From contig CAMIKG010000022.1 in the NCBI GenBank assembly GCA_946221915.1, positions 1 to 59,089 on the forward strand: DNA of 59,089 nt, read 5' to 3'. The notes below the pieces were generated by a model, which was not told the origin of the DNA, did no database searches, and worked only from the letters and a program-made list of their open reading frames with translations. The DNA comes from an uncultured Erwinia sp. (GTDB lineage: Bacteria; Pseudomonadota; Gammaproteobacteria; Enterobacterales; Enterobacteriaceae). Shown here piece after piece: positions 8,838 through 16,129 of this stretch. Position 1 is the stretch's first letter. Each line of letters opens with the position of its first letter. The position numbers and the translations under genes are program-made.

Positions 8838-8841
8838 ACGT

Positions 8842-10911
8842 ATGGATGGAAAAAAACTTGATGCCGCAGCAGCGGCGGCGGGTATCGCTGCCAGCTTTAT
8901 TAATGCCAAAGGTCAGCCGCAGGCGATTGCGCCGGAAACCAAGCAGCGTCTGCTGGCGGCGATGACCCCGCAGGCGGCGACGCGCGACGCGCCGTTGCCG
9001 GTGGTGAAGGTCTTCAGCGGCACACGCAAACTGACCATTCCGCTGGCGGGCAAGGGGCATTTCCACTGGCAGTTGCAGAGTGAGAAAGGCAAAAGCTGGC
9101 AGGGTGAAGCCAGTGCAGGCGATACGCTGACGCTGCCGGCGCGGCTGGCGCATGGCTATCACCAGTTAACGCTGACTCAGGGTAAAAAGCAGTGGTTGTG
9201 CCAGGTTATCGTTGCGCCGGCGCGCTGCTGGCAACCCGCGGTACTGGATGAGGGCGGCAAGCTGTGGGGGGCATGTGTGCAGCTATATACGCTGCGCTCG
9301 GCGAATAACTGGGGCATCGGTGATTTCGGCGATCTGCAACAGTTACTCGCTCAGCTGGCCGATCGCGGCGGCGCGTTTGTCGGCCTCAATCCGATTCATG
9401 CGCTTTATCCGGCGACGCCGGAGAGCGCCAGCCCCTACAGTCCCTCTTCGCGGCGCTGGCTGAATGTGTTGTATATCGATGTCACGCAGGTCGCTGATTT
9501 TCATGAAAGCAAACAGGCGCAACGCTGGTGGCGTTTGCGCAAGACTCAGCAGGCGCTGGAGCGGGCGCGCAGCGCTGACTGGGTCGATTACCAGACGGTG
9601 GGTGAACTGAAAATCAGTGCGCTGCGGCTGGCGTGGCAACATTTCTGCCAGCGCGATGAACAGGACGTCGCGCATGCTGATTTTAGCCGCTTTATTGATG
9701 AAGGCGGCGACAGCCTGTTTTACCAGGCGGCGTATGATGCCCTGCACAGTGCGCAGATCCAGCAGGATACGCAGCGCTGGGGCTGGCCCGCCTGGCCGGA
9801 AGCGCTGCAGCAGGCGCAGGGCGCGGCGGTGCAGGCGTTTTGTCAGCAGCACCAGCAGGAGGTGCGTTTCTGGCTGTGGCTGCAATGGCTGGCGCACCGG
9901 CAGTTTGCCGACTGCTGGCAGCTGAGTCAGCAGCGCGGCATGCCGGTTGGTCTGTATCGGGATCTGGCGGTGGGCGTGGCGGAAGGCGGCGCAGAAACCT
10001 GGTGTCATCGCGATCTCTACTGCCTGCAGGCGTCGGTGGGCGCGCCACCTGACATTTTGGGGCCGCTCGGGCAGAACTGGGGATTGCCGCCAATGGACCC
10101 GCATGTGATGAAGGCGCGCGCCTATCAGCCGTTTATTGAGCTGCTGCGCGCCAACATGGCCGACTGCGGTGCGCTGCGTATCGACCATGTGATGTCGATG
10201 CTGCGCCTGTGGTGGATACCGTATGGCGAAACTGCCGATCAGGGCGCGTATGTCGCTTATCCGGTCGAGGATCTGATGGCGATTCTGGCGCTGGAGAGCC
10301 AGCGTCATCGCTGTATGGTGATTGGTGAGGATCTGGGGACGGTGCCGGTGGAGATTGTCGGCAAACTGCGCGACAGCGGCGTCTATTCATGGAAGGTGCT
10401 CTATTTCGAACAGAGCGCACCGGACTGTTACCGTGCGCCTGACGACTGGCCGAGGCAGTCAATGGCCAGCGCGACGACGCACGATCTGCCGACGCTGCGC
10501 GGTTTCTGGAGCGCAGGCGATCTGACACTGGGCGAGCAGCTGGGGCTGTATCCGGATAAAGTGATCCTGCGTGATTTGCATCAGCAACGGCAGCAGCAGC
10601 GTCAGGCGCTGCTGACGGCGCTACATCAGTATGGCTGTGTGCCAAAGCGTTTCGGCAAGCGGGCGGAAAAGATGGTGATGTCGCCGCCGCTAAACCGCGC
10701 GATGCACCGCTTTCTCGCCGACAGCGGCAGTGCGCTGCTCGGGCTGCAACCGGAAGACTGGCTTGATATGACGCAACCGGTGAATATACCAGGCACCACC
10801 ACGCAATACCCCAACTGGCGACGTAAGCTGAGCCACACACTGGAAGAGATGTTTGCTGATGAGGGTGTGAACAGATTGCTTAAAGAGGTTAACCGGAGAC
10901 GGCGGGGTTAA
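8842..10911 (+). CDS. malQ: 4-alpha-glucanotransferase (amylomaltase)
   Basis: 689 residues (E. coli 694), GH77. It disproportionates maltodextrins by transferring 4-alpha-glucan segments and releases glucose. Catalytic residues are at the E. coli positions: nucleophile D448 (RIDHV), acid/base E496 (GEDLG) and D548 (THDLPT). It carries the extra N-terminal region of enterobacterial MalQ. The start follows the malP stop by four bases, so the two are co-transcribed. Confidence 0.97.
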   Translation: MDGKKLDAAAAAAGIAASFINAKGQPQAIAPETKQRLLAAMTPQAATRDAPLPVVKVFSGTRKLTIPLAGKGHFHWQLQSEKGKSWQGEASAGDTLTLPARLAHGYHQLTLTQGKKQWLCQVIVAPARCWQPAVLDEGGKLWGACVQLYTLRSANNWGIGDFGDLQQLLAQLADRGGAFVGLNPIHALYPATPESASPYSPSSRRWLNVLYIDVTQVADFHESKQAQRWWRLRKTQQALERARSADWVDYQTVGELKISALRLAWQHFCQRDEQDVAHADFSRFIDEGGDSLFYQAAYDALHSAQIQQDTQRWGWPAWPEALQQAQGAAVQAFCQQHQQEVRFWLWLQWLAHRQFADCWQLSQQRGMPVGLYRDLAVGVAEGGAETWCHRDLYCLQASVGAPPDILGPLGQNWGLPPMDPHVMKARAYQPFIELLRANMADCGALRIDHVMSMLRLWWIPYGETADQGAYVAYPVEDLMAILALESQRHRCMVIGEDLGTVPVEIVGKLRDSGVYSWKVLYFEQSAPDCYRAPDDWPRQSMASATTHDLPTLRGFWSAGDLTLGEQLGLYPDKVILRDLHQQRQQQRQALLTALHQYGCVPKRFGKRAEKMVMSPPLNRAMHRFLADSGSALLGLQPEDWLDMTQPVNIPGTTTQYPNWRRKLSHTLEEMFADEGVNRLLKEVNRRRRG

Positions 10912-11006
10912 TCGCTCCCCCGCCACGTGGAGGAGTAACCATACAGTGCATGGTTTCAAAGATTGCGCTGCAGGCAGGCGTAACCCACCCGCAGCGCCAA
11001 TGGATA

Positions 11007-11582
11007 TCAGTAGTAAGAGTGCTCGCCGCGCTGATGTTCGGTCAGATCGCGCACGCCCTTCAGTTCCGGGAATGTCTGCAGCAGCTCTTTCTCGATACCT
11101 TCTTTCAGGGTGACATCGACCATGGAACAGCCGTTACAGCCGCCGCCAAACTGCAGGATGGCGTAACCGTCATCAGTGATCTCCATCAGCGACACCTTAC
11201 CGCCGTGGCCTGCCAGCTGAGGGTTGATTTGCGCCTGCAACTGGTACTCCACGCGCTCAATCAGCGGCGCATCGTCAGAAACTTTACGCATTTTGGCGTT
11301 TGGTGCTTTCAGCGTCAGCTGTGAACCAAGATTGTCGGTAACAAAATCGATTTCCGCATCGACCAGGTAAGGCGCGCTCAGCTCATCCACATAGGCGGAC
11401 AGCTTGTCAAACTTCAGTTCAGTATCGGTGGCTTCCACTGCATCGGGTGGGCAGTAGGACACGCCGCATTCGGCGCTCGGCGTACCCGGGTTAATCACGA
11501 ATACGCGGATTTGGGTGCCATCTTCCTGGTTAGACAGTAGTTTTGCGAAGTGCTCTTGCGCAGCATCAGAAATTCGGATCAT
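11007..11582 (-). CDS. nfuA: Fe/S biogenesis protein NfuA
   Basis: 191 residues, the same as E. coli NfuA. A degenerate A-type domain (about 1-95) is followed by a Nfu domain with the cluster-binding CxxC at C149/C152 (GGGCNGCSMV). It carries [4Fe-4S] clusters to client apoproteins, especially under oxidative stress or iron limitation. It follows gntX on the same strand; in E. coli gntT lies beyond nfuA but is absent here, where nfuA is convergent with malQ. Weak dyads between the stops of malQ and nfuA may terminate both. Confidence 0.97.
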   Translation of the reverse strand: MIRISDAAQEHFAKLLSNQEDGTQIRVFVINPGTPSAECGVSYCPPDAVEATDTELKFDKLSAYVDELSAPYLVDAEIDFVTDNLGSQLTLKAPNAKMRKVSDDAPLIERVEYQLQAQINPQLAGHGGKVSLMEITDDGYAILQFGGGCNGCSMVDVTLKEGIEKELLQTFPELKGVRDLTEHQRGEHSYY

Positions 11583-11640
11583 GGCGATTGCTCAATAGTT
11601 AACGTGCTTAGTTGTTTATAATACGCCCATCACAGGCAGG

Positions 11641-12324
11641 CTACAAGGTGCGGCACAGGCAGCAAATCTGCACGCTGGCCGCGCCTGCCGCCAGCAGCAG
11701 GCGACTGATTTCGCCGACGGTGCTGCCGGTCGTCACAACGTCATCGACCAGTGCGATATGCCGTCCACGCACGGGGATTTCAAGGCTGAACGCGCCTCGC
11801 AGATTGCGGCGTCGCGCTCGTGCCGTCAGCTGGTGCTGCACGCTGGCCGCGCGGCGACGGCGCAGTGCGCCGGGCTGCCAGTCACAGGCCAGCCAGTGCG
11901 CCAGTGGTTGCGCCAGCAGTTCCGTCTGGTTAAAGCCACGCTGCCAGGCGCGCCGCGGATACAGTGGCACTGGCAACACCAGATGCGGCCGGATTAACAG
12001 CCGTCTGCGTCGCTGTTCTAACCAGCTTAGCAAAATCAGCCGCGCCAGCATCACACTGAGTGCGGTGCGGTGATGAAATTTCAGCTGCGCGACCAGCTGA
12101 GTCAGCGGCGGCTGGTAATCGCCCACCGCCACCAGCGCCTGCCACGGCGGCGGGCGTTGCAGGCAGCGGCCACATTCGCTGCGGGCGTGGGCGGCGGGCA
12201 GACCGCAGCGCGGGCAGGCCGCAGGACGCTCGGGCAACTGGCGATAGCAGGCGCTGCAAATCCCCTGCTGGTGCAGCGCCAGCGGCATCAGGCATAGCCA
12301 ACAACATCCCGGTATTGGTAGCAT
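11641..12324 (-). CDS. gntX: ComF-family amidophosphoribosyltransferase-like protein GntX
   Basis: 227 residues, the E. coli length. An N-terminal zinc-finger-like region has CxxC pairs (CCWLC, CSAC, CPRCGL, CGRC). A C-terminal PRTase domain carries the PRPP loop VDDVVTTGST near 190-202. ComF/GntX proteins are linked to DNA uptake and use of DNA as a nutrient in some bacteria; the exact reaction is unknown. The ATG at 12324 has GGAGG five bases upstream; a longer reading from 12378 would overlap the bioH start. Divergent from bioH. Confidence 0.92.
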   Translation of the reverse strand: MLPIPGCCWLCLMPLALHQQGICSACYRQLPERPAACPRCGLPAAHARSECGRCLQRPPPWQALVAVGDYQPPLTQLVAQLKFHHRTALSVMLARLILLSWLEQRRRRLLIRPHLVLPVPLYPRRAWQRGFNQTELLAQPLAHWLACDWQPGALRRRRAASVQHQLTARARRRNLRGAFSLEIPVRGRHIALVDDVVTTGSTVGEISRLLLAAGAASVQICCLCRTL

Positions 12325-12371
12325 AGCGGCCTCCCTCGCATCTCCGGAAATAACAGGCAGGACAATAACCG

Positions 12372-13145
12372 ATGACACAGCTCTACTGGCAGACCACGGG
12401 TACAGGAAATGTTGATCTTGTGCTGTTGCACGGATGGGGACTGAATGCCGAAGTATGGCGTGGCGTGGTTGATCGACTCAGCGCGCATTTTCGTCTGCAT
12501 CTTGTCGACCTGCCTGGGTTTGGCCGCAGCGGTGCCTGTGGCGCGCTGTCGCTGGATGAGATGGTGGCTGCCCTGCAGCCGCTGATGCCTGAGCGGGCGA
12601 TCTGGCTCGGCTGGTCGCTGGGCGGGCTGGTGGCCAGCCGGCTGGCGCTGCGTTATCCGCAGCAGGTGCGCGCGCTGGTGAGTGTGGCGTCTTCCCCCTG
12701 TTTTACTGCCCAGGATGACTGGCCGGGGATCAAACCGGACACGCTGCAAAACTTCCAGCAGCAGCTGAGCAGTGATTTTCAGCGCACCGTGGAGCGTTTC
12801 CTCGCGCTGCAAACGCTGGGTACGGAGCATGCCCGCCAGGATGCGCGCCAGCTGAAAGAGGTGGTGCTGTCGCAGCCGATGCCGTCGGTGGCGGTGCTGG
12901 AAGGGGGACTGGAGATCCTGCGCACGGAGGATTTGCGCCACGAGATGGCCGCGCTGGTTCCGCCGCTGTGGCGACTGTACGGTCGACTCGACGGTCTGGT
13001 GCCGCGCAAAGTGGCGCAGTTGCTGGATGAGGCGTGGCCGCAGAGTCATTCATTGGTGATGGAGAAAGCAGCGCATGCGCCCTTTATTTCCCATCCTGAG
13101 GCGTTTTGTCGCTATCTGCTGGACATTAAAGCGCAGAGCCAGTGA
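12372..13145 (+). CDS. bioH: Pimeloyl-[acyl-carrier-protein] methyl ester carboxylesterase
   Basis: 257 residues (E. coli 256), an alpha/beta hydrolase of biotin synthesis. It removes the methyl ester from pimeloyl-ACP after two elongation cycles. The catalytic triad sits at the E. coli positions: S82 (GWSLGG), D207 (GRLDGLV) and H235 (AAHAPF). It is divergent from gntX. In E. coli the feoABC genes lie beyond the bioH side; here an unknown gene and a GH13_18 phosphorylase lie there instead. Confidence 0.97.
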   Translation: MTQLYWQTTGTGNVDLVLLHGWGLNAEVWRGVVDRLSAHFRLHLVDLPGFGRSGACGALSLDEMVAALQPLMPERAIWLGWSLGGLVASRLALRYPQQVRALVSVASSPCFTAQDDWPGIKPDTLQNFQQQLSSDFQRTVERFLALQTLGTEHARQDARQLKEVVLSQPMPSVAVLEGGLEILRTEDLRHEMAALVPPLWRLYGRLDGLVPRKVAQLLDEAWPQSHSLVMEKAAHAPFISHPEAFCRYLLDIKAQSQ

Positions 13146-13149
13146 TTCA

Positions 13150-13170
13150 CCGCCGGGCTTCTCCCGGCGG
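13150..13170. terminator. Terminator hairpin between bioH and the unknown gene
   Basis: CCGCCGGG-CTTCT-CCCGGCGG, a perfect 8-bp GC stem, lies five bases after the bioH stop, between convergent genes. A T-rich stretch (CCTTATCTTT) follows at 13181-13190. Confidence 0.7.
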
Positions 13171-13182
13171 CGCGCAGCTTCC

Positions 13183-14070
13183 TTATCTTTCCCATACCCT
13201 GTTGTAGAGTCGGCGGGCGAAATCCGCCAGCGACTCGCGTCCTGAAGCGAGTAACTGGCGGATATCATTCAGCAACTTTATGCGCACATCATTATCTGTC
13301 ACACAATACTCCGCTGTTTCAAGCGTGGTGTCCTGAACAATCGCAATACTGGTCTCATCTGGCACCTCTGCTGACTGCTGAGCGTCATCATCAGCGGCTT
13401 CCGCCTTATCCACGGCGTGGTGGGTGAAGGTATTTTTGTCAAAAGCGTCAATATCATGCGGTAAATAGTTGGATCCATTTCCCTTCTCTGAGAGCAGCGT
13501 AATATCCGCTTCGTCGCGATGGACGCGGAGTTGCTGATGGTAGGTATCCCGGCAGGCGTCTCTGTCCTGTTCGGCATAGGCGATCATGTCATGGGTTGCT
13601 GCGCTGAGTCTCTCCTTCAGCGACCCCTGCACCGCCTGCCTGCCCTTGTCCGCGCACATAGCGTGAAAGGTGTCGATACCTGCTTCCAGCTGTTCGCTTT
13701 GCTGTTGCTGGCTGGTGGCTTGTTCCGCAGTGGGTTTGATAGCAGACGAGCGTGAAAAAAAACGGAATACCGAAGGGATAAAATTGTCGATAAGTTTCAG
13801 GCAAACAGGTCGTAATGCCTGCCGTTGCTCAATTTCATTCAACTCGTTAATCACCGTGTTCTCATTCCAGATCAACATCTGATATAAGTGGCCGATCTCG
13901 GCGTTCACTTTCGTTACCGGTGGGGTTTGCGCGGTGTTGCCGGTGGTGAGTAACTGGCGTGCCATCGCGTCGCGCCAGGTGGTGAAAGTGTAGTCAGTCG
14001 TGGCCGTAAACGTACTGTTCCCTGCTGGAGCGACTGACGTGGTGTTAAAGGGTGATAGCGAATTGTGCAT
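13183..14070 (-). CDS. Unknown protein with Ser/Thr-rich N-terminus
   Basis: I do not recognise this 295-residue protein. The start is ATG at 14070, after GGAGAG; a longer reading to 14109 has no ribosome site. The first 50 residues contain 17 Ser/Thr, no Asp/Glu before D26 and no Lys/Arg before R33, a composition seen in type III secretion signals. There is no signal peptide. A hydrophobic stretch near 97-107 (LKLIDNFIPSVFRFF) is followed by a Gln/Glu-rich, probably helical part (about 115-190) and an acidic segment (about 220-250). Its GC content looks lower than that of neighbouring genes. It sits where E. coli has feoABC, 94 bases downstream of the phosphorylase gene on the same strand. 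No Hrp box was seen upstream. Confidence 0.7.
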   Translation of the reverse strand: MHNSLSPFNTTSVAPAGNSTFTATTDYTFTTWRDAMARQLLTTGNTAQTPPVTKVNAEIGHLYQMLIWNENTVINELNEIEQRQALRPVCLKLIDNFIPSVFRFFSRSSAIKPTAEQATSQQQQSEQLEAGIDTFHAMCADKGRQAVQGSLKERLSAATHDMIAYAEQDRDACRDTYHQQLRVHRDEADITLLSEKGNGSNYLPHDIDAFDKNTFTHHAVDKAEAADDDAQQSAEVPDETSIAIVQDTTLETAEYCVTDNDVRIKLLNDIRQLLASGRESLADFARRLYNRVWER

Positions 14071-14164
14071 CCTGTTCTCTCCGCTGAAAATGACTGGAGA
14101 AACGATCATAGTGGCGGAATAAAATAGCGATCGTCAGAAATCGCTCAAAATGGCATCAGGACTT

Positions 14165-15844
14165 TTATTGCAGCCACAGATATCGCCATGGTGGCATCGT
14201 CAGCGGATTTGCGCCATCAACAACCTGCTCGTCAATAATATCGCGATACTTTTTGCTGTCGGGCAGCGCCACCTGCACGGTTTTGCTGCTGAGGTTATAC
14301 ACGCACAGCAAGCTGTGCCGCTGGTCAGGAGTGTGACGACGCAATATCAGTAACGTATTGTCGCTGTCGAGGAGCTCCAGCGGGTTATCAGGATGAAATG
14401 CTGGCTGGCGGGTACGCAGCTGGATCAGTGCACTCAGTCGGGTAAACACCTGCTGGCGCAGGCCGCTGTTCAGCTGGGCTTCTATCTCACTCAGCGCGAA
14501 TTTTTCACGGTTAATGGCGCGGTTATGCCCGGCGACTTTCACCCCTTCGAGGTCGTTGCGCGATCCAAGCAGGCTCTGAATATAGATGGCCGGCACGCCG
14601 GGAAAGGCCAGCAGCAGCGCATGCGCCAGCATAAAACGGCGCACGCGCGTCTCATCGTCGTCGTCCTGCTTATTCAGCGCGTCCATGTAAGTGACGTTGA
14701 TTTCGTACGGGCTGGTGGTGCCGTCGGGGTTGTTTTTATACGAGATCAGCGCCCCTTCCAGCGCCAGATCGCGCACCAGCGCGACGATTTCCACCTCCGG
14801 CAGAATGCCGCGCGCCGGGTTCAGACCGATGCCGTCGTGGGACGCGAGGAAGTTAAAGAAGGTGGTGGCGCCATTGCCCGCTTCCAGCGAACTGGCCCAT
14901 TGCCGCAGTGCGCGCGCCGAGCCGTTATGAATCGCATGCAGCACCAGCGGCGGCAGCGAGAACTGATACACCATCTGCGCTTCGTCTGTGCCATTGCCGA
15001 AATAGCTGATGTTGTCCTGATGCGGCACATTGGTTTCGGTGAGGATCACGGTGCCTGGCGCGACTTCATTGGCAATCGCACGGAACAGTTTCACCAGCTG
15101 GTGGGTTTTCTGCAGATGGATACAGCGGGTGCCGGGGGTTTTCCACATATAGCCGACCGCATCGAGCCGCACATAGTCGGCACCCTTTTTCAGGTAATCG
15201 AGCAGCACATCGACCATGCGGATCAGCACCTGCGGATTGGCGAAGTTGAGATCGATTTGATCGGCGCTGAAGGTGGTCCAGATAAAGCGTGTCTCGCCAT
15301 CGGCAAACGTGAAGGGCGTCAGCAGCGGCGAGGTGCGTGGCCGGGTGACGCCGCTCAGATCGGTGGCGGGCGGCATGCTGATAAAAAAGTCATCCCAGCC
15401 GGGGTCCTGCGCGAGGAAGTGTTTAAACCAGGCGCTGTGCGCCGAGATATGGTTGCAGACAAAATCAAACATCAGCCGCGTCTGCTGGTGCAGTTCGGCG
15501 ATATGCTGCCAGTCACCGCAGGTGGCATCAACACGGTGATAGTCGATCACGGAGAAGCCGTCATCGGAAGACCAGGGGAAAAACGGCAGCAGATGCACCA
15601 GACTGAAGGTATTACGCAGATGCTGCTGGTAAAAACGGCTGAAGGTGGCAAGGGTGGGGGCTTCACTTTCACGGAACTGATCGGCGTAGGTAATCAGGAC
15701 CACATCTTTTTCATCCCAGTGTCGCTTGCGGGGACGATCGATGGCGTCACGGGTGGCGCGAATATGGGAAAGCAACCGCTCGCGGCTGGCGACAGGAAAG
15801 GATGTCTGATAGATCTCATCGATTAAGCGGTTGATTATATCCAT
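14165..15844 (-). CDS. GH13_18 glycoside phosphorylase (glucosylglycerate/sucrose phosphorylase type)
   Basis: 559 residues, the same length as E. coli YcjM, a GH13 subfamily 18 enzyme reported as glucosylglycerate phosphorylase. The nucleophile is D228 (VRLDAVGY), the acid/base E270 (ILTETNVPH), and the transition-state pair H336-D337 (ASHDGIG). It would split a glucosyl bond with phosphate to give glucose 1-phosphate in the cytoplasm. Whether the acceptor is glycerate, fructose, glycerol or another sugar cannot be decided from sequence by eye. Unlike the ycj cluster there is no transporter or regulator beside it. No clear ribosome site precedes the ATG. It may be co-transcribed with the unknown gene downstream. 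Confidence 0.85.
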   Translation of the reverse strand: MDIINRLIDEIYQTSFPVASRERLLSHIRATRDAIDRPRKRHWDEKDVVLITYADQFRESEAPTLATFSRFYQQHLRNTFSLVHLLPFFPWSSDDGFSVIDYHRVDATCGDWQHIAELHQQTRLMFDFVCNHISAHSAWFKHFLAQDPGWDDFFISMPPATDLSGVTRPRTSPLLTPFTFADGETRFIWTTFSADQIDLNFANPQVLIRMVDVLLDYLKKGADYVRLDAVGYMWKTPGTRCIHLQKTHQLVKLFRAIANEVAPGTVILTETNVPHQDNISYFGNGTDEAQMVYQFSLPPLVLHAIHNGSARALRQWASSLEAGNGATTFFNFLASHDGIGLNPARGILPEVEIVALVRDLALEGALISYKNNPDGTTSPYEINVTYMDALNKQDDDDETRVRRFMLAHALLLAFPGVPAIYIQSLLGSRNDLEGVKVAGHNRAINREKFALSEIEAQLNSGLRQQVFTRLSALIQLRTRQPAFHPDNPLELLDSDNTLLILRRHTPDQRHSLLCVYNLSSKTVQVALPDSKKYRDIIDEQVVDGANPLTMPPWRYLWLQ

Positions 15845-15975
15845 GTTTATTCAACGAGCCACATGCGAAAGAAGAAAAAGCCTGCTTTTTCACTGTAGTC
15901 TGTTGAACTGAATGCGCAACCCGGTGCTAAACGACGGCGGGCTGAAATTTCCACAGGAAGGTTGAGGGGAGGAGC

Positions 15976-16088
15976 CATTAGCTCCCTCCCCCACAGAGTG
16001 GGGGAAGGCTGGGATGGGGGAACAACGAGCGGGGATCTGAGCTGCTTGCTCCCCCATCCCAGCCTTCCCCCGCCTCGCGGAGGAAGGG
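15976..16088. repeat. GC-rich palindromic intergenic repeat, copy B
   Basis: Contains a perfect 22-bp inverted repeat, arms 16000-16021 and 16050-16071, around a 28-base loop. Two smaller hairpins sit at 15988-16004 (CCCCCAC-AGA-GTGGGGG) and about 16063-16087. Bases 16047-16073 are identical to 6192-6218 of copy A. It lies between the starts and ends of minus-strand genes, just beyond the tex 3' end. The remainder of 15845-16129 shows nothing else clear. Confidence 0.85.
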
Positions 16089-16129
16089 GCTAATCCCTGG
16101 AATATGCAGGTACGGCGGAAAGGTGCAGC

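Noticed and set aside
9343..10308. 321-codon open frame on the minus strand
   Set aside because: Antisense to malQ.
14071..14164. Hrp box (GGAACC-N15/16-CCACNNA) upstream of the unknown Ser/Thr-rich protein
   Set aside because: CCAC occurs but the GGAACC half is not at the right distance.
14393..15826. 477-codon open frame on the plus strand
   Set aside because: Antisense to the GH13_18 phosphorylase, whose catalytic motifs are complete; long antisense frames are expected in GC-rich genes.
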